Both the position numbers and the translations under genes were made by a program. This document shows, piece by piece, positions 52,914 to 62,500 of a stretch of DNA of 64,000 nucleotides. Source of the stretch: Nitrospira sp. (GTDB taxonomy: Bacteria; Nitrospirota; Nitrospiria; Nitrospirales; Nitrospiraceae); assembly GCA_005116745.1 (NCBI GenBank), contig SWDS01000010.1:442552-506551 (forward strand), in the 5' to 3' direction. Below the pieces are notes generated by a model. It searched no databases, had not been told where the DNA came from, and saw only the letters and a list, made by a program, of their open reading frames with translations. Numbering within the stretch: the stretch's first letter is position 1; each line of letters starts with the position of its first letter.

Positions 52914-53553
52914 GACGAAAAACACCGCCGCAGCCGTGATGGTGCCGAAGCTGCGGTTTCCGGAGTTTCGCGGAGTGGCGTTGCGAAGCGTGCAGCTCGG
53001 TGACGTGACGGAAGAAGGTCGGCGCCGCAACGGCAAAAAGCATTCCGTCGCTTCGGTGATGGGAGTGGCAAAGGCCGACGGTATCGTTCCGATGAAAGCG
53101 CGACTCATCGCGGCAGACATCGAGCGCTACAAACTCGTTGAGCATGATTGGTTCGCCTACAACCCTATGCGGCTCAACATTGGTTCTATCGCTCGGTGGA
53201 AAGGCGAGAGCGAAATACTCGTCAGTCCCGACTATGTCGTCTTCAAGTGCATCACAGATGATGAATCGGGCATAGTTCCCGATTATCTCGACCACTTCCG
53301 GCAAGCCAAAGCTTGGGAAGATTTCGTCACCGAAGGCGGGGATGGTGGCGTTCGCGTCCGCATTTATTACAAGGACATCGCCCGTCTTCAATTAGCACTT
53401 CCATCTCTACCCGAACAACAAAAAATTGCCGAGTGCCTGAGTTCGGTGGACGAGGTGATTGCGGCGCAAGCGCAGAAAGTGGACGCGCTCAAGACCCATA
53501 AAAAAGGGCTGATGCAGCAGCTTTTTCCATCCCCGGAGGAGGTGGCGGGATGA
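52903..53553 (+). CDS. hsdS: Half-size type I specificity subunit
   Basis: A 216-residue HsdS from the ATG at 52903. The N-terminal MVPKLRFPEFRG segment, one target recognition domain (about 35-150) and one conserved helical region (LPSLPEQQKIAECLSSVDEVIAAQAQKV, then KKGLMQQLFP) are present. Normal HsdS has two TRDs in about 400 residues; a single-TRD form can dimerise and recognise a palindromic bipartite site. Either that or it is a truncation; the clean ends favour a functional half subunit. It overlaps the next start by 4 bp. Confidence 0.85.
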   Translation: MSSKTKNTAAAVMVPKLRFPEFRGVALRSVQLGDVTEEGRRRNGKKHSVASVMGVAKADGIVPMKARLIAADIERYKLVEHDWFAYNPMRLNIGSIARWKGESEILVSPDYVVFKCITDDESGIVPDYLDHFRQAKAWEDFVTEGGDGGVRVRIYYKDIARLQLALPSLPEQQKIAECLSSVDEVIAAQAQKVDALKTHKKGLMQQLFPSPEEVAG

Positions 53554-54068
53554 GCAAAAAGATCATCATCATCGCTGGCCCCAACGGCGCAGGAAAAACG
53601 ACCTTTGCGCGTTCGTTCCTCCCGGAGGAAGCGCAATGCCCGCGTTTCATCAATGCGGACCTGATCGCGGCGGGACTGGCACCGTTCGCCCCCGAAACCG
53701 CGGCGATCAAGGCCGGACGCCTGATGCTGGAGGAGATTGCCGCCTGTGCTCAACGTGGAGAAAGCTTTGCCTTTGAGACGACGCTCGCCGGGCTGAGTTA
53801 TCTGTCCCACATCAGACAGTGGCGGGAGCAGGGTTATCACGTGAGCCTGTTCTTCCTCGCACTGCCGGATGCAGATGCGGCAATTGCTCGCGTGGCGGAG
53901 CGGGTGCGGCAAGGCGGGCATGACATCCCGGAAAGCGTGATCCGGCGGCGGTTCGCTGCAGGACTGCGTCACTTCCACGAGGCCTACAAGGCCGCTGTGG
54001 ATGCCTGGGCACACTATGATAGTGTGGGTGAAACTCCGATCCTGCTGGAATGGGGGGAGAACCAATAA
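53550..54068 (+). CDS. Zeta-toxin-like P-loop kinase
   Basis: A 172-residue nucleotide kinase of the zeta-toxin/AAA type: IIIIAGPNGAGKTTFARSFLP (Walker A), FINADLIAAGLAPF, FETTLAGLSYL and a lid-like RVRQGGHDIPESVIRRRF. Zeta toxins phosphorylate UDP-GlcNAc or other nucleotides; small stand-alone members like this are less studied. It is coupled to hsdS (ATGA) and followed 2 bp later by a 62-residue protein that may be its antidote. The gene pair is inserted between hsdS and hsdM. Confidence 0.85.
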   Translation: MSKKIIIIAGPNGAGKTTFARSFLPEEAQCPRFINADLIAAGLAPFAPETAAIKAGRLMLEEIAACAQRGESFAFETTLAGLSYLSHIRQWREQGYHVSLFFLALPDADAAIARVAERVRQGGHDIPESVIRRRFAAGLRHFHEAYKAAVDAWAHYDSVGETPILLEWGENQ

Positions 54069-54070
54069 CC

Positions 54071-54259
54071 ATGAAAAACATTCAAGAAGCCAAAGATGCC
54101 GACCTCCGCGCCTCCATCGCGGCCATGCGCCGCGCTGCCGAAGCTGCCCGGAAGACTGCAATCCAGACCGGCACAAATCTCATCATCGTGAAAGACGGCA
54201 AACTCACCAGAATCCCGGCGCAAGCGCTACGTAAGGCGACACCAAGCTCCGACCGCTGA
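54071..54259 (+). CDS. Small partner of the zeta-like kinase (possible antitoxin)
   Basis: A 62-residue protein from the ATG at 54071: KNIQEAKDADLRASIAAMRRAAEAARKTAIQTGTN is a helical head and LIIVKDGKLTRIPAQALRK a beta-hairpin tail. It follows the kinase by 2 bp and ends 4 bp before hsdM. It is too small for an epsilon-type antitoxin, but its place makes it the natural candidate for control of the kinase. That is inference. Confidence 0.65.
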   Translation: MKNIQEAKDADLRASIAAMRRAAEAARKTAIQTGTNLIIVKDGKLTRIPAQALRKATPSSDR

Positions 54260-54263
54260 GTTC

Positions 54264-55906
54264 ATGACCGAACACAACCAAAAACAACTGGGCAACACCC
54301 TCTGGAGCATTGCCAACCAACTGCGTGGGGCGATGGATGCGGACGACTTCCGCGACTACATGCTGTCCTTCCTCTTTCTGCGTTACCTCTCGGACAACTA
54401 CGAGATGGCGGCGAAGAAGGAGCTGGGCAAGGACTACCCCGATGCAGGCGAGGACAGCCGCAAGGTGCCGCTGGCACTCTGGTATGCGAATAACGTGGAC
54501 GACACTGCCGAGTTCGAGAAGCAGATGCGGCGCAAGGTGCATTACGTCATCAAGCCGGAACACTTATGGACGAGTATCGCCAACCTGGCGCGCACACCCA
54601 CAACGGCGACTTGCTGAACACGCTACAAACGGGTTTCAAATACATCGAAGAGGAATTCTTCGAGAGCACCTTCCAAGGTCTGTTCTCAGAAATCGACCTG
54701 ACCTCTCCCAAGCTGGGCAAGACCTACGCCGACCGCAACGCCAAGCTCTGCACCATCATCCAGAAGATCGCCGAAGGGCTGAACGAGTTCTCAGCCAACA
54801 TCGACGTGCTGGGCGATGCCTATGAATACCTGATCGGCCAGTTTGCCGCCGGGTCAGGCAAGAAGGCCGGCGAGTTCTACACGCCGCAGCAGATTTCCGA
54901 TATCCTCTCCGCCATCGTGACGCTGGACAGTCAGGAGCCAAAGACGGGAACCAAGAAACGGCTGGAAAGCGTGATGGACTTCGCCTGCGGCTCCGGCTCC
55001 TTGCTGCTCAACGTCCGCAAGAAGGTAGCCAAGGCGGGTGGCACCATCGGCAAGATCTTCGGACAGGAAAAGAACATCACCACCTACAACTTGGCGCGCA
55101 TGAACATGCTGCTGCACGGGGTGAAGGACACGGAGTTTGATATCTTCCACGGCGACACCCTGCTGAACGAGTGGGACATCCTGCGCGAGCTGAACCCGGC
55201 CAAGAAGCCGCTCTTCGACGCCATCGTCGCCAATCCACCGTTCAGTTACCGCTGGGACCCGAGCGAGAGTATGGGCGGCGATGTGCGCTTCAAGAGCCAC
55301 GGTCTCGCCCCCAAGTCCGCCGCCGACTTTGCTTTCCTGCTACACGGCTTCCACTTTCTGAAAGACGAAGGGGTGATGGCGATCATCCTGCCGCACGGCG
55401 TGCTCTTCCGTGGCGGAGCCGAAGAACGCATCCGCACCAAGCTGCTCAAGGACGGCCACATCGACACCGTCATCGGCCTGCCCGCCAACCTCTTCTACTC
55501 CACCGGCATCCCGGTCTGCATCCTTGTGCTGAAGAAGTGCAAGAAGCCGGACGACGTGCTGTTCATCAACGCCGCCGAGCATTTCGACAAAGGCAAACGC
55601 CAGAATCAGCTCAAGCCCGAACACATCCAGAAAATCATCCACACCTACCAGAACCGCACGGAAGAGCCCCGCTACTCCCGCCGGGTGGAGATGGCCGAGA
55701 TCGAGAAGAACGACTTCAACCTCAACATCTCCCGCTATATCAGCACGGCGGTGGGCGAGGAGGAGATTGATCTGGCGGCGACGCACGCCGAGCTGATGGA
55801 AATCGAAAGCACGATTCAAACAGCAACGGGCAAGCACAATGAGTTCCTGAAGGAGCTGCGAATTCCTCTGCTGCCAACAGGTAAGGTCGGCTCGTCAAAG
55901 GCATAG
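54264..55906 (+). pseudogene. hsdM: Type I methyltransferase subunit gene, frameshifted
   Basis: Two frames make one HsdM of about 546 residues. The first (54264-54617) covers the N-terminal helical domain (NTLWSIANQLRGAMDADDFR) and ends wrongly at ARTPTTATC. The second continues from THNGDLLNTLQTGF through SAM motif I (MDFACGSGSLLL) and catalytic NPPF (DAIVANPPFSY) to the C-terminus. At about 54590-54601 the DNA reads GCGCGCACACCCACAACG, whereas in-frame coding needs GCGCGCACCCACAACG: an extra AC. The repeat is too short for an obvious phase-variation switch. Without HsdM neither methylation nor cleavage should occur. Confidence 0.9.
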
Positions 55907-56003
55907 CTGGTGCTGAAACCGGCGGCAGAAGTCGATAGCTATGCGTGAGTCCTTACGCTGTTGTTCCACCCATGCAACCCCCGCCAATGGCGCGAGCACT
56001 TGT

Positions 56004-57491
56004 TCACGGTCTCTGCGCAACCACCATGAGTAGATTGCTGACGGATTCACGGATGAGCTGGATCAGCGGTTCTGGATAGACTCCCAAAAGAAGGATGATC
56101 GATGCGACAAATCCGAGCGAGCATACGGCCGTCCAACTGACAAACTCTGACCGCTGCACCGTCTCCTGTTGAGGAAGTGCTTCCTGTATTGCTACCTCAC
56201 CGAACAGAGTCACGAACAGTCGAAGGTAATAGTAGAGACTCACGACGCTGTTCGCAATCAGCGCCAACACCAGCCACCACAGGCCAGCCTCAACACCAGC
56301 CGTGATCGCATAAAATTTCCCGATGAATCCCGCCGTCACTGGGATGCCGGCCAACGACAACAAGCTCAGTGCCAACATGCCCGCGAGCCAAGGACGAGTC
56401 CAAAACAAGCCTTGATAGTCCTCGACACGGTCCTTCTCCCCTCCCTCACTCGAATAGACCGTGACGACGCCAAAAGCCCCTAACGACATGGCACAATAGA
56501 CGATCACATAGAAGGTGACTGCTTCCGCAGCGGGAGGACCACCGGCCAGCAAGGCCACGAGCACGTAGCCGAAGTGGGCAATCGACGAATAGGCCAGGAG
56601 CCGTTTCACATTCTGTTGCAAGAGCGCAAGCACATTCCCTGTGACCATCGAGACAACAGCCAGAAGACTGAACAGGTGCACAACGGGTGGCAATTCCAAT
56701 ATCCCGACCTCAGTGGCAAGGCGGAGCAGCAGTGCCATCACCGCTGCCTTGGAGACCGTCGCGATGTATGTCGTGATGGGAGTCGGTGCTCCCTGATACA
56801 CATCGGGAATCCACATGTGAAACGGTGCGAGACCGAGCTTCAATGCGATACCGACCAGGACCAGGATCAATCCTCCCAGCCACAGTGCTGGAACCGTCTG
56901 CCACTGTTTCACACTCACGCCAACCTCGTGGAAGGTCATGGCCCCGCTTTCGAAATACAACAAGGCCAGGCCAAACAGGAGGAATGCTGATGCCGTGATG
57001 GAGAGCAGCAGGTACTTCACCGCGGCTTCGAGCGGATTTCGTCTGGTTCGCAAATACCCGATCAGACTGCAGAGCGACAGCCCAAGGAGTTCGAATCCAA
57101 GAAAAAATGATACGAAGTGCGCAGCGGTGGTCAGGACCAATCCCCCGAACGTGGCAAGTAGCAAGAGCAGGTAATATTCCTCGACACCGTCTTGCTCATG
57201 AAACTGACTGTTCAGGTATCGGTACGACAGTGCAATGATGACCATCGTCGCACTCAATATGAGCCCCATATACAACAAGGCATGTCCATCCACGACCAGT
57301 AAGGTTGTCACGGCTCGTGGTGCCACCGTGGCTGCCCAGGGCAACGTTGCGAGGGTGAACAGGCACGATAGAAACGCACAGACCGCAATCCTTGCATGAT
57401 TCCGTCTGAAGGCAATCGCCAGCATCGTCACGATGCAGAAGGCCCCGAGATCCAGAATGGGCGAAAGAGCGATGAAGTCTTGGAGGATCAT
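56004..57491 (-). CDS. nuoN: NADH-quinone oxidoreductase subunit N
   Basis: A 495-residue antiporter-like membrane subunit of complex I with about 14 TM helices. Conserved points seen are the RRNPLEAAVKYLLLS Glu/Lys region, FHMWIPDVYQGAPTPITTYIATVSKAA (proton channel helix 8) and VKRLLAYSSIAHFGYVL (helix 10-11). It pumps protons coupled to quinone reduction. It is the last gene of the leftward operon and overlaps nuoM by 4 bp. Confidence 0.95.
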   Translation of the reverse strand: MILQDFIALSPILDLGAFCIVTMLAIAFRRNHARIAVCAFLSCLFTLATLPWAATVAPRAVTTLLVVDGHALLYMGLILSATMVIIALSYRYLNSQFHEQDGVEEYYLLLLLATFGGLVLTTAAHFVSFFLGFELLGLSLCSLIGYLRTRRNPLEAAVKYLLLSITASAFLLFGLALLYFESGAMTFHEVGVSVKQWQTVPALWLGGLILVLVGIALKLGLAPFHMWIPDVYQGAPTPITTYIATVSKAAVMALLLRLATEVGILELPPVVHLFSLLAVVSMVTGNVLALLQQNVKRLLAYSSIAHFGYVLVALLAGGPPAAEAVTFYVIVYCAMSLGAFGVVTVYSSEGGEKDRVEDYQGLFWTRPWLAGMLALSLLSLAGIPVTAGFIGKFYAITAGVEAGLWWLVLALIANSVVSLYYYLRLFVTLFGEVAIQEALPQQETVQRSEFVSWTAVCSLGFVASIILLLGVYPEPLIQLIRESVSNLLMVVAQRP

Positions 57492-59041
57492 GGGGTACTC
57501 CCCTGCGAGGTCACGATGTGGGACGACAGCAGGGATTCTGATGGCATGTGAGGCGGATTGGCAGACACCAGTGCATGCTGTATCAGTTGTTCCATGACCG
57601 GCTTCGTCGTGGTCAACACGACCTTCGGATAGAGCCCCAGCCAGATCTGCAGGCCTGCGATGAACAGTACGGTTCCAAATGCGACATTTGATAGGTCTGA
57701 GGCTGTACGGGTGTCTTGTTGTCGGCCAAAGAACGTGCGCTGCATCATACCCAGGGAATAGATGGCCGCCATCACCATGCCGAGGGCTGCCAGAATGATC
57801 ATGACCGGTTGAGTCGCATAGGATCCAAAGAGCACGAGGAACTCACCGATAAAATTTGCCAGCCCTGGCAACCCCAATGACGCACAGGCAAAGAAAAGCG
57901 TCATCGTGGCAAGACGTGGCGTCACGCTCCAGAGTCCTCCCATCTGGCCCATGTCCCTCGTCTGATACCGCTCCTCAAGTGCGCCAGCCAGCAGGAAGAG
58001 GCCAGCGGTACTCAGCCCATGCGCCACCATCTGCATCATCACTCCCTGCAACGCGAGTTCCGTGCCGGCGAAGGTGCCAAGCAGGATGAACCCCATGTGG
58101 CTGATGCTGCTGTAGGCCACCAGTCGTTTGATATCTGTTTGGGCACAGGCCAATACCGCTGCATAGAGAATCCCAACCACACCGAGCCCCATGGCGATGG
58201 GCGAAACCTCGCTCAAGGCCTCGGGAAACAATGGAAGTGTGAATCGCAACAAACCATAGGCGCCCGTCTTCGCTAAGATCCCGGCGAGGATGATCGTGGC
58301 TCCGGTGGGAGCCTCTGCGTAGGTATCCGGTAGCCACGTATGAAAGGGAGGGGCCGGCAGCTTCACGAGAAACCCGATGAGAAATGCCAGCATCAACCAT
58401 CGAGCTGTCTCACTGGTCAGGGTCAGTCCCATCAGATCGGCATAGTCGAAACTCGGTCGCCCAGTGGCCTGTTGATGCAGGAGCGCGAGCGCCACAATCG
58501 CAACCAGCAGCACCAAGCTCCCGGCCTGTGTAAAGAGAAAGAATTTGAACGAGGCATGCCGGCGCTGTGCATGGCCCCAGATGACGATCAGGATATACAT
58601 GGGGATGAGCATGAGCTCCCAAAAGAAGAAAAACAGAAACAGGTCGATGGCCAAAAACACCCCGATGACACCCCCCAGGGTGAGCAGGACCTGACAATGA
58701 AACAATCCGACGCGACTCTGGATGTCTGTCCAGGAGGCGATCGTGGCCACGATCCCGACGAAGACCGTTAATAGAATAAGGATGACACTCAGTCCATCGA
58801 GGCCGAGATGGAGACTGATGCCCCAACGGGGAATCCAACTGGTGTGACTTTCTACAAGCCATGCCCCATGTTCTGAAGGCTGTACTGCGGAATGTTGTCC
58901 TCCGAGCAGAAGCGCCAGGATGAAATCAATCGCCAACGCCCCGAGTACGATCCAACGAGGCGCGTGACGAGACCATTGCTGTCCCATCCATGCAACGGGC
59001 GCTGCGAGAATTGGGATGAGTATGAGTAGCCAGAGAGCCAT
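57488..59041 (-). CDS. nuoM: NADH-quinone oxidoreductase subunit M
   Basis: A 517-residue antiporter-like subunit from the ATG at 59041 (a longer frame from 59173 would overlap nuoL and adds a non-membrane N-terminus). It has FFFWELMLIPMYILI, the channel helix PPFHTWLPDTYAEAPTGATIILAGILAKTGAYG and KRLVAYSSISHMGFI. The conserved Lys and Glu residues of the half-channels are present. Its start is 5 bp from the nuoL stop. Confidence 0.95.
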   Translation of the reverse strand: MALWLLILIPILAAPVAWMGQQWSRHAPRWIVLGALAIDFILALLLGGQHSAVQPSEHGAWLVESHTSWIPRWGISLHLGLDGLSVILILLTVFVGIVATIASWTDIQSRVGLFHCQVLLTLGGVIGVFLAIDLFLFFFFWELMLIPMYILIVIWGHAQRRHASFKFFLFTQAGSLVLLVAIVALALLHQQATGRPSFDYADLMGLTLTSETARWLMLAFLIGFLVKLPAPPFHTWLPDTYAEAPTGATIILAGILAKTGAYGLLRFTLPLFPEALSEVSPIAMGLGVVGILYAAVLACAQTDIKRLVAYSSISHMGFILLGTFAGTELALQGVMMQMVAHGLSTAGLFLLAGALEERYQTRDMGQMGGLWSVTPRLATMTLFFACASLGLPGLANFIGEFLVLFGSYATQPVMIILAALGMVMAAIYSLGMMQRTFFGRQQDTRTASDLSNVAFGTVLFIAGLQIWLGLYPKVVLTTTKPVMEQLIQHALVSANPPHMPSESLLSSHIVTSQGSTP

Positions 59042-59046
59042 AGCCG

Positions 59047-60945
59047 TTACATCGCAAATAGACCAAGTAACATCAGCGTTCCAACTGCAATGGTGGCGGC
59101 ATACCACCGGACCTGCCCCGTCTGGGTGTGACTCAACCAGCCATGACAGGACTCGGCGCAGACGGCCAGCCACTCGTACCCGCGATCGACCATATCACTA
59201 GAATTTCTGGTTACAGCAAACCAGGGCCGCACGAACAGACGATCATAGAGTCGATCGAACCCCCACCCTCCTTGCAGCAAGGTTACCGAAGGGTGAGACG
59301 TGGATTGATCTGTCCCTCGCGCACCAACGAGGGAGCCAGGCAGGAACAGGAGCGCGGCAAGGCCGATCCCGAGCAGTGCCGCGACGGTCACTGCCAGCTG
59401 TTCACGGGCCTCGCTCGATTCATCCATCCCAGGAAGCAGCGCTGTCGTTGGGAGCGCATGCGACAGGTAGTGGCTAAACAGAGTGACATTCCCGAGTGTG
59501 TGGGGCATCTCGAGAAAACCGACGGTGAGCGCCAAGAACGCCAGCACCACCAGAGGTAGGCGCATGGCCAGCCCTGATTCGCCGGTCGGTTGTGTGCGAA
59601 CCTCTCCGAAAAAGACCCGAAAGATCAGCCGGAAACTGTAGAGCCCGGTCAGCATGGCCCCGAGTAGCGCACCAAACCAGATCCATCGATGGCTGAGAGG
59701 TGAAGACCAGACCGACCATAAGATCCAATCTTTGCTGTAAAACCCGGATGTGATGAGAGGGACACCAGACATAGCCGCAGCCCCAATCAAGAACGTCCAA
59801 AAGGTCCAGGGCAGATGCCGCCGAAGGCCACCCATCTTGAAGATGTTCTGCTCATGGTGGAGACTGTGAATGACTGATCCAGCCGCCAGGAAGAGCAAGG
59901 CTTTGAAGCAGGAATGGGTGAGAAAATGAAAGAGCGCGGCAGACCAGGCTCCGACGCCGAGTGCCAGAAACATGTAGCCGATCTGGCTCATCGTCGAATA
60001 GGCGAGCACCCGCTTAATATCCTGCTGCACCAAGGCGCTGGTTGCTGCAAGCAGCAACGTCACGAGGCCGAGCACCGCAATACCCTCTTGCACCATCGGC
60101 GCGAGCTCAAACAGATGATGCATGCGAGCAATAAGGTAGACCCCTGCTGTCACCATCGTGGCCGCATGGATCAGCGCACTGACTGGAGTGGGGCCTGCCA
60201 TCGCGTCCGGTAACCACACTTGAAGCGGCAATTGCGCCGACTTTCCAACCGCTCCGATCAAGAAGAGCACGGCCACGATCATGGCCAGGTTCGAACCCAC
60301 TGGCCAGGCCTCCGTCGCCAGACTCTGGACCTGTTGGATCGATAAGGTTTTGAATTGTGTGAAGAGGATGAAGAGCCCGATGGCCAGCGCCGTATCTCCG
60401 ATGCGAGTCACGATGAAGGCCTTCTGCGCGGCCGTGCCGTACTCGGGTTCGCGATACCAAAATCCAATCAACAGATAGCTGCAGAGCCCTACCCCTTCCC
60501 AGCCCAGATAGAGCAGAAGGAGATTGTCGGCCAACACCAGCGTCAGCATGGCGGCCACGAAGAGATTCATGTAGGCGAAAAACCTGGCGTAGCCATCATC
60601 GTGAGCCATGTACTCAGCGGAGTACAGATGGATCAAGAAACCGATGCCGGTGATCACCGCCACCATCAAGAGTGACAACGCATCCAGATACCAGGAAATG
60701 CCGACCGTCATTCCGGACGTGTCGATCCAATTCCATAACGTTTGCTGGTAGGACTCGCGGGCGGGAAAGAGGCTGAAAAAGTCTGTGGCGACAAGCGCGG
60801 TCGTCACGGCGGCTGCCCCAACCGATCCGCAACCAACCCACGCGATGTGCTGTCGACTCAACCGTTCACCACACAGAGCCAACAGCAGAAAGCCTGTGAG
60901 TGGGAAAACGGGAATGAGCCACAGTAGACTAAGCATAATGTTCAA
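59047..60945 (-). CDS. nuoL: NADH-quinone oxidoreductase subunit L
   Basis: A 632-residue subunit, the distal antiporter-like pump with about 16 helices including the long lateral helix at the C-terminal side. Seen are YLGWEGVGLCSYLLIGFW, PLQVWLPDAMAGPTPVSALIHAATMVTAGVYL and IKRVLAYSTMSQIGYMF. The full-length C-terminus has two further helices. A 68-bp gap separates it from nuoK. Confidence 0.95.
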   Translation of the reverse strand: MNIMLSLLWLIPVFPLTGFLLLALCGERLSRQHIAWVGCGSVGAAAVTTALVATDFFSLFPARESYQQTLWNWIDTSGMTVGISWYLDALSLLMVAVITGIGFLIHLYSAEYMAHDDGYARFFAYMNLFVAAMLTLVLADNLLLLYLGWEGVGLCSYLLIGFWYREPEYGTAAQKAFIVTRIGDTALAIGLFILFTQFKTLSIQQVQSLATEAWPVGSNLAMIVAVLFLIGAVGKSAQLPLQVWLPDAMAGPTPVSALIHAATMVTAGVYLIARMHHLFELAPMVQEGIAVLGLVTLLLAATSALVQQDIKRVLAYSTMSQIGYMFLALGVGAWSAALFHFLTHSCFKALLFLAAGSVIHSLHHEQNIFKMGGLRRHLPWTFWTFLIGAAAMSGVPLITSGFYSKDWILWSVWSSPLSHRWIWFGALLGAMLTGLYSFRLIFRVFFGEVRTQPTGESGLAMRLPLVVLAFLALTVGFLEMPHTLGNVTLFSHYLSHALPTTALLPGMDESSEAREQLAVTVAALLGIGLAALLFLPGSLVGARGTDQSTSHPSVTLLQGGWGFDRLYDRLFVRPWFAVTRNSSDMVDRGYEWLAVCAESCHGWLSHTQTGQVRWYAATIAVGTLMLLGLFAM

Positions 60946-61013
60946 TGATGAATAGGCAGTTCTAAGTTGATGTCCCTAACTCACAATGAATCACTCGACA
61001 CGCACAAGTTGTG

Positions 61014-61313
61014 TCACCCTCTCATTTCACAGAATGCATCAGCGTCCAATGTCCTGAACCGATACGACAGCTGCAGCACAATCCCCAGTGCCACAGACAC
61101 TTCAGCTGCCGCCAAGGTGAGGATAAACAGGAACATGATCTCCCCATCGACTTGTCCCCAACGAGCCCCTCCGGCAATGAACGCAAGCGCGGCAGCATTC
61201 AACATGATTTCGAGCGAGAGGAGCATGTACAGGATGTTTCGCCGACTCAATAAGCCGATCAATCCGAGACCAAACAATATGATGGCCAATACCAGTGCAG
61301 GCGTACTCAGCAT
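61014..61313 (-). CDS. nuoK: NADH-quinone oxidoreductase subunit K
   Basis: A 99-residue three-helix subunit: [34 protein letters not shown] with the conserved Glu of the central proton axis, and the helix [17 protein letters not shown] with the second Glu. Full length. It overlaps nuoJ by 7 bp. Confidence 0.95.
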   Translation of the reverse strand: MLSTPALVLAIILFGLGLIGLLSRRNILYMLLSLEIMLNAAALAFIAGGARWGQVDGEIMFLFILTLAAAEVSVALGIVLQLSYRFRTLDADAFCEMRG

Positions 61314-61810
61314 GAACGGGCCTCACTCAATAGACGGCGCCCTAAGTGATAGGCCCCGATCAACCCTGGCAACAACAGCATGGACGCCAATTCCACCCCA
61401 ATGATGTAGGGTCCGTAGAGGGCGATAGAGATCGCTTTCTGCCTAGGTTCCCCGACTGCCATCGTGGGATGGTCCCCGGAAGCAATGAGATATCCCACTT
61501 CTCCCAGAAGCACCAGGGCCAGGATACTAGGCCCTACCCATGCACTAAGTGAGAACCACGTCCGTTCCTGTTCAACCGCGAGTGGTCCTAAGAGCATCAC
61601 GACAAAGATGAACAGGACCATGATGGCACCGCCATAAATAATGATTTCAAGCGCGGCGGCAAACTGTGCACCGAGCAAATAGAAAATCAGTGACAACGCG
61701 ATCAGCGCGACGACCAGATAGAGCAGCGCGTGGACGGCATGCACATGCGTGATCACGCGTAGCGTCGCCAAGACAGTCACCGCGGCAGCGATATAGAAGA
61801 GCATCTCCAT
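61307..61810 (-). CDS. nuoJ: NADH-quinone oxidoreductase subunit J
   Basis: A 167-residue five-helix subunit. Helix 3 carries the usual [24 protein letters not shown] pattern with the Tyr-Gly-Gly bulge that helps couple quinone reduction to proton pumping. The C-terminus ends [15 protein letters not shown]. Full length and in operon order. Confidence 0.95.
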   Translation of the reverse strand: MEMLFYIAAAVTVLATLRVITHVHAVHALLYLVVALIALSLIFYLLGAQFAAALEIIIYGGAIMVLFIFVVMLLGPLAVEQERTWFSLSAWVGPSILALVLLGEVGYLIASGDHPTMAVGEPRQKAISIALYGPYIIGVELASMLLLPGLIGAYHLGRRLLSEARSC

Positions 61811-61879
61811 AATCGTTCTCTCTGTGCTGAGTCCTGAGGTGTGAAGCCAGGACTTGTCTACTTCTTACTCAGCCTTTCC

Positions 61880-62422
61880 TTACGGCATCAAACTCTTCAC
61901 ATCTACCGGTGGAAGTTCGTGCTCCCCTTCTCCTTTGTCTTTGTCGCGAGTCCTTACGCCGGCCATTCGATAAAAATTATACTCGTGATACTTACCGGTC
62001 CCGCTGATGAGGAGGTCTTCTTTCTCATAGACCAGATTCCGGCGCGCATATTCACTCTGTTCGAAATCTGGAATCAGCTGGATCGCATTGGTCGGACAGG
62101 CTTCTTCGCACATGCCACAGTAAATGCAGCGCGAAAAGTTGATTCGGAAGAACTCCGGATAACGGCGCTCGTGAGCCTCTGGATTGTCCGCAGCCTGAAG
62201 CGAAATGCAATCGACGGGACAGGCTGCAGAGCAGAGGTAACAAGCCACACACCGCTCTTCTCCGTCGGGATCTCTGGTGAGGACGATGCGTCCACGCCAA
62301 CGTGGTGGCAAATAGGGTTGCTCTTCTGGATACTGAACCGTCACCGGCTTCGTGAAGGTCCGTTTAAAGACGATCCATAACCCCACGACGAGATTCCGGG
62401 CGTATAACCACGTGTTCATCAT
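61880..62422 (-). CDS. nuoI: NADH-quinone oxidoreductase subunit I
   Basis: A 180-residue ferredoxin-like subunit with two 4Fe-4S binding motifs, [15 protein letters not shown] and [15 protein letters not shown], which carry clusters N6a and N6b to N2. RDPDGEERC precedes the first. The start ATG at 62422 is paired with a second Met. The tail ([13 protein letters not shown]) is longer and more charged than in E. coli. Confidence 0.95.
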   Translation of the reverse strand: MMNTWLYARNLVVGLWIVFKRTFTKPVTVQYPEEQPYLPPRWRGRIVLTRDPDGEERCVACYLCSAACPVDCISLQAADNPEAHERRYPEFFRINFSRCIYCGMCEEACPTNAIQLIPDFEQSEYARRNLVYEKEDLLISGTGKYHEYNFYRMAGVRTRDKDKGEGEHELPPVDVKSLMP

Positions 62423-62500
62423 ACGTACAGCCGTTCTACAGGAATGATTCCCCTTTGCATCAGATCCAAGCCAAGCTCACTGCCACAGAGTGAATCCCTG

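Larger units (their letters stand above)
45041..55990. other. Accessory island of toxin-antitoxin and restriction-modification genes
   Basis: Between the amidohydrolase and nuoN almost every gene is a TA module, a restriction gene, a fragment or a hypothetical protein. The restriction part (50.1-55.9 kb) is visibly more GC-rich, with few stop codons in any frame. I see no integrase or tRNA at either edge. Confidence 0.6.

Noticed and set aside
54590-54601. Phase-variable dinucleotide repeat in hsdM.
   Set aside because: There are only two or three CA units, too few for the slippage tracts known from phase-variable methylases.
55907-56003. A short minus-strand frame (LAPLAGVAWVEQQRKDSR) between hsdM and nuoN as the end of a lost gene.
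   Set aside because: Only about 30 codons with no recognisable motif.
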